This document shows, piece after piece, positions 14,050-21,178 of a stretch of 21,240 bases of DNA. The stretch is taken from positions 1-21,240 of the forward strand of contig URQO01000032.1 of the NCBI GenBank assembly GCA_900550135.1, read 5' to 3'. This DNA is from an uncultured Eubacterium sp. Lineage in GTDB: Bacteria > Bacillota > Clostridia > Lachnospirales > Lachnospiraceae. The position numbers were made by a program, and so were the translations under genes. The notes below the pieces were generated by a model that was given only the letters and a program-made list of their open reading frames with translations, was not told where the DNA came from and did not search any database. Within the stretch, counting starts at the first letter, position 1; the number at the start of each line of letters is the position of its first letter.

Positions 14050-15642
14050 TTATTTTTTTGAAGGATTTATCACCTTACCTACAAACAAAATCTCTCCTGT
14101 TTCATTATTTTTAATTAAATAAGCAAATGGTCTGTTTAGTACAATCTTTTTGTTATATACTACATCACTTGTACACTTTGTCTCAATAGAAGTCACTGCT
14201 GCTGCCTTTGTTCCTTCGCTATCAACCTTAATTGCTATACTGTGTATAATTTCATTTACATATTTATTTGACTTGTCTGTTGTGTCAAACATAGGATTCA
14301 TTGCCGGTATAAACATATTAAAAATACCATTTATCCCCTTATTCATCAATGCATCGTTAATTTTTTCATTCCAGCTATATTCAAACTTTGGAAGTCCTAT
14401 TTCCACGCCACCTTTCTTTTTATTCTTAAGTAGCTGTGAAATGTTTAGATTTTCCAATTTAAACTTTCCTTCTGCCTTTGGAAGAATGCCAATAAATGAA
14501 TACTTTTTATTTTTTTCATATGTTTTTTCAAATGCCAATGCATAATCATTTTCATAATAACTATTTTCTGTACCATACATCATTTTTGTTTTAACTTTTT
14601 TACCACTAAAAAGTTTGAACTTCTGAGTATGAATGTCTGACTGGTCAAATTTGTTAGTCCATTTTCCATCAAAAAGCGTGGCGTTAAGAATATACGCATA
14701 TGTGTCCTGACTTACATTGTCTATTATTTTTTTAATCATGCCATCAGTGTTATCCGATACCCAACTGTTAATCTTTTTTACAGCAGATTTATCGAAAGTT
14801 ACCTCATTTGTGGTTGCATTATAATAATTCTTTACATTACTTTCAAAACTGTTATTAAGTTTTACACCTTTTTTGTACCATACTGAGTTTGCCATTTCCA
14901 ATGTGGTTTTATCATTTGAATCCATTATTTTTTTTGCATATTTATTGTAATTTTTTGTACTTTTCCCCAGATATTTTTCCAACTCTTCTTTAGGATTTAT
15001 ATATATCTTTTCATTTGGCACTGTTCCACATGTACTTGGATATACGCCTTTTCCTGCGCAACCATTTGCAGCCATTCCAAGTGCCATATTAATTGAGGCA
15101 GGACTGACTAAGATATTGTTGTTTGAGCCATAATAGTCTGACATATAAATTCCCTGTTTTAATTGGGAACCATTTACACTTTTTATCTTCAGTGCTTTTT
15201 TTACTTTTATTGCAATCTGATATTTGATTGTTTTAACCTTTGCGGTAATTGTTGTTTTACCGGGTTTTAATCCTGTTATTATCCCATGCTTTGATACTTT
15301 CGCAATTTTTTTGTTTGAACTGTTCCACTTAACCGATTTTACTTTACTTTTATTTTTCAGATACAGTTTCTTTGTTTGATGTGTATGTATTGCTTTTGTT
15401 TTTTTACTATTCTTTGTCCCCACTTTGTACAAATATATTCTGTTGTTTGTTTTTTTACCTTTATTGACCGGACATTCTTCTTTGTTTGTCTTTTTCCTCT
15501 TATTTACCTGACATTCTTCTTTGTTTGTTGTTGATTTATTGTTTGGTTTTGCATTTAAATTTGTGCATCCTACACTTGGTATAAGAACCAGTGTCATTAC
15601 AACCGCTGTTATCGAAACCAGTCTTTTATACATTCTCATCAC
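14050..15642 (-). CDS. Lipoprotein serpin (serine protease inhibitor) with Big2-like domain
   Basis: Serpins trap serine or cysteine proteases irreversibly by cleavage of an exposed reactive-centre loop. It is 530 aa from a GTG at 15642; an ATG at 15639 is equally possible, with AGGAG 6 or 9 nt upstream. The N-terminal signal ends in a lipobox-like SVGC, giving lipidated Cys26. A duplicated 13-residue linker (39-64) leads to a bacterial Ig-like (Big2) domain at about 68-148 (KIAKVSKHGIITGLKPGKTT). The serpin fold fills 155-530. The hinge EGTKAAAVT (476-484), the loop to about 492 and the downstream LNRPFAYLI are intact, which indicates an inhibitory serpin. P1 lies near Cys490-Thr491-Ser492, but alignment is ambiguous by one residue. 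It is the last gene of an ECF sigma/anti-sigma unit. Expected on the outer membrane face, guarding against host or microbial proteases. Confidence 0.93.
   Translation of the reverse strand: MMRMYKRLVSITAVVMTLVLIPSVGCTNLNAKPNNKSTTNKEECQVNKRKKTNKEECPVNKGKKTNNRIYLYKVGTKNSKKTKAIHTHQTKKLYLKNKSKVKSVKWNSSNKKIAKVSKHGIITGLKPGKTTITAKVKTIKYQIAIKVKKALKIKSVNGSQLKQGIYMSDYYGSNNNILVSPASINMALGMAANGCAGKGVYPSTCGTVPNEKIYINPKEELEKYLGKSTKNYNKYAKKIMDSNDKTTLEMANSVWYKKGVKLNNSFESNVKNYYNATTNEVTFDKSAVKKINSWVSDNTDGMIKKIIDNVSQDTYAYILNATLFDGKWTNKFDQSDIHTQKFKLFSGKKVKTKMMYGTENSYYENDYALAFEKTYEKNKKYSFIGILPKAEGKFKLENLNISQLLKNKKKGGVEIGLPKFEYSWNEKINDALMNKGINGIFNMFIPAMNPMFDTTDKSNKYVNEIIHSIAIKVDSEGTKAAAVTSIETKCTSDVVYNKKIVLNRPFAYLIKNNETGEILFVGKVINPSKK
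15451..15528 (-). repeat. Tandem 39-bp duplication in the serpin linker
   Basis: Codes TNKEECQVNKRKK followed by TNKEECPVNKGKK; eleven of thirteen residues are identical. Each unit carries one Cys just after the membrane anchor. The near-identity points to a fairly recent duplication. Confidence 0.85.
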
Positions 15643-15651
15643 ATATTTCTC

Positions 15652-16461
15652 CTACTTAAATTCTACAATCTTTGACGTATATGTATTTCTTTCAGTTTTT
15701 GTATTTCCCTTTTTGTATCTGATGATTTTCACCACCATTTTGTATTTTCCTTTTTTCTTTAATATAAATGTTTTGTTGAGAAAAGCAATGTTGCTTTTTT
15801 TCGTTTTTACAAACTTCTTACATACTTTAAATCCTTTTTTCGTTTTTTGTTTTATCATTACATTTATTTTTGTTTTGTATGTATTTTTGTAGTCATTTTC
15901 CGAAAAAATCACAACAGTGCTTATCCCATTTTTTCCAATTCTAAAATCCCTATTTAAAAGTATTGCTCCCAAAGTATTTCCTGACTTTGAATAGATTGTA
16001 TCCTTTGCCACAAAATTGATTGTGGCATCAGGTCCTACCTTATCGTCAGACTTATTGTCAGTGTTAATATCTTCTTTAATTTTCTTAACATTTAACTTTA
16101 GGGTTTTAACTATTCTTTCTTTGTTAAATGTTAAGTTCATCCGGTATCTGCCCCTTGCTCTATTAAGTGAAAGATTAAGATATTTTGTTTTTCCTTTTTT
16201 TATCTTAATTTTCTTTTCAGATAAAATTGTATTTGTATCTTTCTCATCTGTCAGCGTTACTTTTTTTAACTTTATGGCCTTTGAAGTATTGTTTTTAATT
16301 CTTACAATAACTTCTGAAGTGTTTGTATCAACCTGACTGTTCATTATTTTTACTTTGGTGTTTTTTTCGTTATTATCATCTGCTTTTGTGGTATTTAACG
16401 AAAACGTAAAAGCAACCCCAACCACAAATACAAACATTAATACTTTTGCTATTTTTTTCAC
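15652..16461 (-). CDS. Secreted lysine-rich protein of unknown function
   Basis: It is 269 aa. A clear signal peptide (MKKIAKVLMFVFVVGVAFTF, cleavage likely after TKA at 27) leads to an extracytoplasmic protein. The mature part is strongly basic and beta-rich. It looks like two Ig-like sandwiches (about 35-130 and 145-268) joined by an acidic linker (NTDNKSDDK). The second ends KKKGKYKMVVKIIRYKKG, with alternating hydrophobics. I do not recognise a family. The GTG start overlaps the anti-sigma stop (GTGA), with GGAGG 7 nt upstream. The TAG stop overlaps the AGGAG site of the serpin gene. The tight coupling suggests it works with the serpin or with the sensor. High Lys content could mean binding to teichoic acid or another anionic surface, which is speculation. 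Confidence 0.85.
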   Translation of the reverse strand: MKKIAKVLMFVFVVGVAFTFSLNTTKADDNNEKNTKVKIMNSQVDTNTSEVIVRIKNNTSKAIKLKKVTLTDEKDTNTILSEKKIKIKKGKTKYLNLSLNRARGRYRMNLTFNKERIVKTLKLNVKKIKEDINTDNKSDDKVGPDATINFVAKDTIYSKSGNTLGAILLNRDFRIGKNGISTVVIFSENDYKNTYKTKINVMIKQKTKKGFKVCKKFVKTKKSNIAFLNKTFILKKKGKYKMVVKIIRYKKGNTKTERNTYTSKIVEFK

Positions 16462-17141
16462 TTGCGTGCCTCCAATTCTGCTATGATTTTTGTGATGAAT
16501 TTCTCATTAGCATCTTTTCCCTGTACCTCAATTGTATGATAATATTTGTCATCATTGTAAACAGCTGTGATATTTTCATCTCCAAAGGATATCATAACTT
16601 CTTTAGCACCTACTGTAACTGTTTTTGTTTGCGAACCTTTTGCTGTTAAATCGGCTGTATCTGTTACAGGACCTTCCGTGTAGCTAATAGTTCCATTGTC
16701 GCTGACAAACTGTTGCACTGAAAGTTCCTTTGAAAAGTACTCACTTTCCTTTTTATAACCATCAGGTATGTTAGTTATCATCATATTGCCCTTTGTTGCC
16801 ACTTTATTATTATCATTTTTATTTTCTTCAAAGTTAATATTGATAAAATCTTCAGTTTTTGTAACTACCATCTGCCAAATATTAAAGTCAAAAGCTTTTA
16901 CAAATGTCACATTAATAGCTATAAAGCATAAAACAACAACAGCAATTTTTGCACAATATCTTGTACATCTTTCCATGAGCATGTTTCCACCAAATTTCTT
17001 TTGGGCACGGCTTATTCTTTTTATCTTTTTTTCAAATCTGTAAGAATAATCGTAAATATCAATAATATCAGGAATTTGATTCATTGTCTCTTCATTGTAT
17101 AAAATAAGTGCCTGTTTTAATACTTCATCATTTAGATTCAC
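16458..17141 (-). CDS. Membrane anti-sigma factor with DUF4367-type sensor domain
   Basis: It is 227 aa. A cytoplasmic N-terminus (1-62) is expected to bind the sigma factor. One TM helix spans about 64-84 (KIAVVVLCFIAINVTFV). The extracytoplasmic C-terminal half (about 120-225, ITNIPDGYKKESEYFS, then ITAVYNDDKYYHTIEV) resembles DUF4367, common in clostridial anti-sigma proteins. No HxxxCxxC zinc anti-sigma motif is present. The GTG start overlaps the sigma stop as GTGA, with GGAGG 7 nt upstream. This is the classic sigma/anti-sigma arrangement. By inference the outer domain senses an envelope or proteolytic signal and releases the sigma factor. The signal is unknown. Confidence 0.85.
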   Translation of the reverse strand: MNLNDEVLKQALILYNEETMNQIPDIIDIYDYSYRFEKKIKRISRAQKKFGGNMLMERCTRYCAKIAVVVLCFIAINVTFVKAFDFNIWQMVVTKTEDFININFEENKNDNNKVATKGNMMITNIPDGYKKESEYFSKELSVQQFVSDNGTISYTEGPVTDTADLTAKGSQTKTVTVGAKEVMISFGDENITAVYNDDKYYHTIEVQGKDANEKFITKIIAELEARK

Positions 17142-17641
17142 TTTGTTTCCTCCTCAAGCATTTTTCTTGCTTTTAAAAGTTGTTGCCTTACATTTGTTTC
17201 ACTTAATCCTGTAATTTCAGATATTTCTTTTCCTGAATATCCCATTACATATTTAAGTGTTAATAAAGATGAGTACTTGTATGGCATTTTTTCGATTGCC
17301 AGTTTTACATCATTTATGATATTTGCATCTGACACGTGTATTTTTTCCAATTCAATGTCAGTGTCCTCACCTCTTTTTTTGCGTTTGTTGTATATTTTCA
17401 TAGCTTCTCTTTTTGTAATTAACACTACAAAATTTTTAGATTTACTGCTATTTACGTCAAGAATTTTTGATATGTTTTTTGCAATACGAAGAAATCCTTC
17501 CTGAACGGCATCTTCCGCATCTCTTTCATTTTTCAATACTTCATATGCTATGTAAAACATCAAATCCTTGTACTTGTAATATACTTTTTCAAACTTGTCC
17601 TTTTGGTTTTCATCTACCAGTGATAAATATAGCGCTATCAT
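17138..17641 (-). CDS. ECF-type RNA polymerase sigma factor
   Basis: It is 167 aa, the normal ECF size. Region 2 (DLMFYIAYEVLKNERDAEDA, then VQEGFLRIAKN) is followed by a Ser/Lys-rich linker. Region 4 has its helix-turn-helix (LTLKYVMGYSGKEISEITGL, then SETNVRQQLLKARKML). The ATG at 17641 is chosen because GGAGG lies 5 nt upstream. Extending to a TTG at 17653 would place that codon inside the ribosome site. The stop overlaps the anti-sigma start by 4 nt. ECF factors usually drive their own operon. I looked for an ECF-type promoter upstream (17642-17800) and found no match I would defend, so autoregulation is unproven. First gene of a four-gene unit ending in the serpin. Confidence 0.94.
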   Translation of the reverse strand: MIALYLSLVDENQKDKFEKVYYKYKDLMFYIAYEVLKNERDAEDAVQEGFLRIAKNISKILDVNSSKSKNFVVLITKREAMKIYNKRKKRGEDTDIELEKIHVSDANIINDVKLAIEKMPYKYSSLLTLKYVMGYSGKEISEITGLSETNVRQQLLKARKMLEEETK

Positions 17642-17810
17642 TTTATCCTCCAAGTTTTTGAAGCTTCTATATATAGTAATCCTATGTTTTTCTAAAATGT
17701 TATTGGCGTCTGCAAAAATTTTTGTGCATTAAGTAGCAAAATTTACAATACCAATTTGTTGACTGGTTGCTTAAGTGGTAATTTTAAAATTTAATTAAGT
17801 TTAATTGTAG

Positions 17811-17836
17811 AAAAAGACAGACTGATTTTGTCTGCC
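17811..17836 (-). terminator. Terminator of the histidine phosphatase gene
   Basis: GGCAGAC and GTCTGTC pair over 7 bp (one G-U) around a 7-nt loop. The stem is followed on the minus strand by TTTTTC, and it lies 13 nt past the stop codon at 17850. It separates this gene from the sigma operon. Confidence 0.85.
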
Positions 17837-17849
17837 TCTATGACTAATA

Positions 17850-18446
17850 TTATATTTCTCCAATTTGTTTGTAACCGTTTTCATCTAAACGAACCATAAT
17901 TATCCCACAGTTTTTCTGTAATCCGCCATTCCAGTATTCATCAACAGCATGACCTAATACATGACACATAATGCCCTTATTCATTGCTCCATGTCCTGCT
18001 ATTAAAACTCTGTTTAGTTTATCCTTTTGTGGTTCAATGACCTGTTCCATAAATTCTTTTGTTCGCTTACATACCTGATTTAAATCTTCACCTTTTAGGG
18101 GTGCCTTGTAATGGGCCGGGTCATCAAAGAACCTGCAAAATGGATTTGATTTATCTTTTTGAAGTTCTATGGCACTTTGGCCTTCATTGATTCCAAAATT
18201 CACTTCTCTTAATCTGTCATCTTTAATAATCTCTATATCTCTGTCACCTCTTATAATACAGGCTGTCTCATATGCTCTTGATAATGGTGAGCTGTAAATA
18301 ACATCAAAATCTATATTTTCCAGTTCCTTTGCTCTTTCTTTTGCAACGTCAATGCCTGCCTGGCACAACGGAATGTCTCTGCTTCCCTGCAAAAGTCTTG
18401 ATTTGTTCCAAACTGTTTCTCCGTGTCGTATTATATATATTTCCAT
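17850..18446 (-). CDS. Histidine phosphatase (phosphoglycerate mutase-like) family protein
   Basis: It is 198 aa, cytoplasmic. The RHGE signature is at 7-10, with phospho-acceptor His8. Arg57 (SSPLSRAYET), the REVNFG segment (80-85) and the second catalytic His152 (AGHGAMNKG) complete the family's active site. The size and sequence fit broad-specificity phosphatases (GpmB/CobC-like) better than true dPGM, which is about 230-250 aa. The substrate cannot be named. No Shine-Dalgarno site is visible before the ATG; the sequence AACAGTAAAA precedes it, which suggests weak or unusual initiation. It has its own terminator and lies 75 nt after the aldose epimerase gene, so it may be read through from there. 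Confidence 0.93.
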   Translation of the reverse strand: MEIYIIRHGETVWNKSRLLQGSRDIPLCQAGIDVAKERAKELENIDFDVIYSSPLSRAYETACIIRGDRDIEIIKDDRLREVNFGINEGQSAIELQKDKSNPFCRFFDDPAHYKAPLKGEDLNQVCKRTKEFMEQVIEPQKDKLNRVLIAGHGAMNKGIMCHVLGHAVDEYWNGGLQKNCGIIMVRLDENGYKQIGEI

Positions 18447-18521
18447 TTTTACTGTTGCAACTATTTTACTAAAAAACTTAACTTGTTTTTAAACATAATA
18501 GCCGCTATTCCTTTCTATTTT

Positions 18522-19388
18522 TTATGCCACAATAATTGAATAACTCTGCTTAAATGTTTTACCCTGTTCTACTTTATTAATATTGTCTTTTGTGCGTAAT
18601 TCATGTTCAAATCCTGTGTTATCACAACGTCCCATCCATGGTTCTAAACATACAAAAGGAGCATCTTTTACAGACCATATACCAAAATTTGGAAATCCCT
18701 TACACTTCATTCCCGCTCTTTTAGTTCCATCTTTATAGCAAAGCCAAACTTCTTCTACCTGTTCTCCATCAAGTATCAGAGCATCATTTTCAAATATTTT
18801 TTCATTTAGCCGATACTGACCGTTATTCAAAGGAAGCTGATATTTTTTTGAATCCACTGCTGTACCATATTCTGAATCAAGCAACATGTACTCCAAAGAA
18901 TCTTTTTTATTGAACATAAGGATATAATCCTCTTTTTTATCACCTTCCCTAAATCTATATGCCGGATGAGCCCCTATTGTAAAATATATTGGTTTACTAT
19001 CCTTATTGTTTACCTGCCATGTAACAATGATTTCTTTTTCCTTCAATTCATATCCTACAACAAGTTCAAAATCGAAAGGGTAAACCTTTTTTGTTTCATC
19101 ATTGGAACAAAGCATATACTCCACTTTGTTTTCACTTTGATTTATGCATTTAAAAACACTGTCCCTTGCAAATCCATGCTGAGATGTTTCATATTTCTTA
19201 CAATTAATTAACACCTGATTTTTATAATTTTTCCCTACATTTGGGAACAATATAGGAGAATGTCTTTTCCAAAACTTAGGATCTGCCTCCCAGATTATTT
19301 CTGTGTCATTTTCCTTGTCATATACACTGGTAATTTCTGCTCCAAGTTCATTTATTTCTACACATAAAAATTTATTTTCTAATTTCAT
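18522..19388 (-). CDS. Aldose 1-epimerase family protein (LacX-like)
   Basis: Galactose mutarotase-fold enzyme, probably interconverting anomers of free or phosphorylated sugars. It is 288 aa from the ATG at 19388, chosen because GGAGG lies 5 nt upstream; a TTG at 19400 would sit on top of that site. The active-site residues expected for the fold are present: His71 (SQHGFARD), His141 (IGAHPAY) and Glu249 (CLEPWMG). LacX-type proteins share the short length and the HSPILFPNVG segment near the N-terminus. It is an isolated gene with an extended -10 promoter. Sure of the family, not of the sugar. Confidence 0.92.
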   Translation of the reverse strand: MKLENKFLCVEINELGAEITSVYDKENDTEIIWEADPKFWKRHSPILFPNVGKNYKNQVLINCKKYETSQHGFARDSVFKCINQSENKVEYMLCSNDETKKVYPFDFELVVGYELKEKEIIVTWQVNNKDSKPIYFTIGAHPAYRFREGDKKEDYILMFNKKDSLEYMLLDSEYGTAVDSKKYQLPLNNGQYRLNEKIFENDALILDGEQVEEVWLCYKDGTKRAGMKCKGFPNFGIWSVKDAPFVCLEPWMGRCDNTGFEHELRTKDNINKVEQGKTFKQSYSIIVA

Positions 19389-19413
19389 AATATCCTCCAA
19401 TCAATCAGTAATT

Positions 19414-19422
19414 ATTGTATCA
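19414..19422 (-). promoter_or_regulatory. Extended -10 promoter of the aldose epimerase gene
   Basis: Minus-strand TGA-TACAAT with no good -35. The TG one base upstream of the hexamer fits an extended -10 promoter. It gives a 5' UTR of about 20 nt. Confidence 0.45.
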
Positions 19423-19610
19423 AATTTAACTACTATTTTGTATATGTAAATATAATTATATACCCATTTTTTAAAATAATATATCTTTTAAATCCCACTT
19501 TGCATTTGTTTGCAGGATAACTATATTTGTAAAACACACTAGCATTTAAAATATAATGATAATTAATTGAACTATTTGGGTTGATAATGTGCAATACTCT
19601 TTTTTCTATA

Positions 19611-19639
19611 TTGACTATGCTTTATTTATTGTTTATAAT
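19611..19639 (+). promoter_or_regulatory. Strong promoter of the MATE transporter gene
   Basis: -35 TTGACT (19611-19616) and a perfect -10 TATAAT (19634-19639) at 17-bp spacing. The start would be near 19646, leaving about 118 nt of leader before the ATG. The rest of the 19389-19763 gap holds the epimerase promoter and this leader; I see no gene in 19425-19605. Confidence 0.8.
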
Positions 19640-19656
19640 CACTTAAAACCATTGTT

Positions 19657-19707
19657 ATGGAGTGGATTTTTTTAAGACAGAAGTTTTATTTTCGCCACAC
19701 AACCTAA
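19657..19707 (+). CDS. Possible 16-codon leader peptide ahead of the MATE gene
   Basis: ATG GAG TGG, then a hydrophobic/basic stretch, ending HTT and a TAA stop. The stop codon falls in the loop of the downstream terminator hairpin, so a ribosome finishing this frame would cover the 5' arm. No Shine-Dalgarno site precedes it and it starts only about 12 nt after the predicted transcript start. Low confidence; it could be chance. Confidence 0.25.
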   Translation: MEWIFLRQKFYFRHTT

Positions 19708-19730
19708 AAAGTTGTGTGGTTTTTATTTTG
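19695..19730 (+). terminator. Terminator-like hairpin in the MATE leader (possible attenuator)
   Basis: CCACACAAC (19695-19703) and GTTGTGTGG (19711-19719) pair perfectly over 9 bp around a 7-nt loop, followed by TTTTTATTTTG. It is a textbook intrinsic terminator on the plus strand, but it lies between the strong promoter and the transporter's start codon. No plus-strand gene precedes it that it could serve. Conditional termination is therefore the natural reading. Confidence 0.75.
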
Positions 19731-19763
19731 CCAAAATTTGTTTTACTATAATGGGAGATTATT

Positions 19764-21095
19764 ATGAACCAAAATTTTATGAAAGAAAAACCTATATTGC
19801 CACTAGTTTTATCAATGGCTCTGCCAATGACTATTTCCATGTTGGTAAACGCTCTTTACAATATTGTAGACAGTTATTTCGTAGCAAGAATCAGCGAAAA
19901 TGCCATGACTGCACTTTCACTGGTTTATCCTGTTCAAAATATCGTTACTGCAGTGACGGTTGGATTTGGTATTGGAATAAATGCATTGGTTGCCTTTTAT
20001 CTTGGAGCAGGCAATCGTAAATTGGCAGACAAATCCACATCTCTCGGAATGATTTGCAATGTTATTCACGGTGTGCTTTTGACTGTTGTATGCATTGGTA
20101 TTATGCCAAAATATCTAAAACTATTTACTCATGATGTGGATACAATTAACCTTGGTCTAAAGTATTCATATATCGTTTTTGCTTTTTCAATTCCAATTGC
20201 CATTTCCATTAGTTTCGAAAAAATATTTCAGGCTGTTGGACGCATGAAAGTATCTATGATATGTATGATGATTGGTTGTATTACCAACATTATATTGGAT
20301 CCATTTTTTATTTTTGGTATTGGCTTCTTTCCAAAACTTGGCATAACCGGTGCAGCCATTGCCACTGTAATAGGTCAGATCGCTACACTTGCAGGCTATA
20401 TTTTAATTTATATAATAAGACCGCTTCCTGTAAAAATTAAGTTTAAATACATGACTCCTGAAAAATCAATTATAAAGAGATTGTACTCTGTTGGTTTTCC
20501 TGCCACTTTAAATTTGGCATTACCTTCTCTTCAGGTTTCAGTATTAAACAGTATACTTGCTACATATTCAGCAGGCTATGTTTTGGTTCTTGGAGCTTAC
20601 TACAAGTTGCAGACATTTTTGTATCTCACTGCCAATGGCGTAGTTCAGGGAATGCGTCCACTTATTTCATTTAATTATGGTGCCGGAGAAAAAGTACGTG
20701 TAAGGAAAATTTTCCAGACAGCGTTGACTATTATTATGATTGTTATGACTTTTGGAACTGTAATATGTCTGTTAGTTCCCAATGTACTTATTGGACTGTT
20801 CTCAGGAAATGCCCAAACAATTATCATTGGAAGCACTGCTCTTAGAATTATCAGTGTAGGATTTATAATATCCTCAGTATCCATTACAGTTTCAGGTGCT
20901 TTGGAAGCTCTTGGAAAAGGATTTTCATCTCTTACAATTTCCCTGTTAAGATATGTATTTGTAATGTTATCTCTTTCATACATTTTCAATATTATCTGGG
21001 GAGCTGTAGGCGTATGGAGTGGATTCTGGGCTACTGAATTTATTGTTGCCGGATTTTCATTTTTTCTATATAAAAAATATTTTAAACTAAAATAA
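19764..21095 (+). CDS. MATE-family multidrug/Na+ or H+ antiporter
   Basis: Exports cationic drugs or metabolites across the membrane in exchange for Na+ or H+. It is 443 aa, normal MATE size. It has twelve hydrophobic helices in two homologous halves. Family features include PLVLSMALPMTISMLVNALY with VDSYFVARI near the N-terminus, the VGFGIGINALVAFYLGAGN segment, and the mirrored half GVVQGMRPLISFNYGAGE. GGGAG lies 6 nt before the ATG. It is the only rightward gene in the window. Its leader carries a terminator-like hairpin, so expression may be conditional. A TATAAT at 19746-19751 is too close to the ATG and lacks a -35. Substrate unknown. Confidence 0.96.
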   Translation: MNQNFMKEKPILPLVLSMALPMTISMLVNALYNIVDSYFVARISENAMTALSLVYPVQNIVTAVTVGFGIGINALVAFYLGAGNRKLADKSTSLGMICNVIHGVLLTVVCIGIMPKYLKLFTHDVDTINLGLKYSYIVFAFSIPIAISISFEKIFQAVGRMKVSMICMMIGCITNIILDPFFIFGIGFFPKLGITGAAIATVIGQIATLAGYILIYIIRPLPVKIKFKYMTPEKSIIKRLYSVGFPATLNLALPSLQVSVLNSILATYSAGYVLVLGAYYKLQTFLYLTANGVVQGMRPLISFNYGAGEKVRVRKIFQTALTIIMIVMTFGTVICLLVPNVLIGLFSGNAQTIIIGSTALRIISVGFIISSVSITVSGALEALGKGFSSLTISLLRYVFVMLSLSYIFNIIWGAVGVWSGFWATEFIVAGFSFFLYKKYFKLK

Positions 21096-21129
21096 AAAGC
21101 CAAATTAATTTCTTAATCAGGCAAAAAAT

Positions 21130-21178
21130 AATGCATTTAAAATAGCCAAATGACTACTTTAAATGCATTTCTTTTTAT
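21130..21178. terminator. Bidirectional terminator between the MATE gene and the next gene
   Basis: AATGCATTTAAA (21130-21141) and TTTAAATGCATT (21158-21169) pair perfectly over 12 bp around a 16-nt loop. On the plus strand it is followed by TCTTTTTATC. On the minus strand it is followed by TATTTTTTGC. It serves the convergent genes on both sides. Confidence 0.85.

Noticed and set aside
16458..17141. Zinc-binding anti-sigma (ZAS) motif
   Set aside because: Two Cys occur near the membrane helix but the HxxxCxxC pattern is not present; the protein is better described as DUF4367-type.
17642..17653. TTG start four codons upstream for the ECF sigma gene
   Set aside because: The TTG is part of the TTGGAGG Shine-Dalgarno sequence of the ATG at 17641. 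The same reasoning excludes the TTG at 19400 for the aldose epimerase.
19746..19751. Second promoter for the MATE gene downstream of the hairpin
   Set aside because: The TATAAT lacks a -35 at proper spacing and would start transcription inside the ribosome binding site.
19712..20020. 102-codon plus-strand frame overlapping the MATE start
   Set aside because: It is out of frame with the well-supported transporter, begins inside the terminator hairpin, and has no family features.
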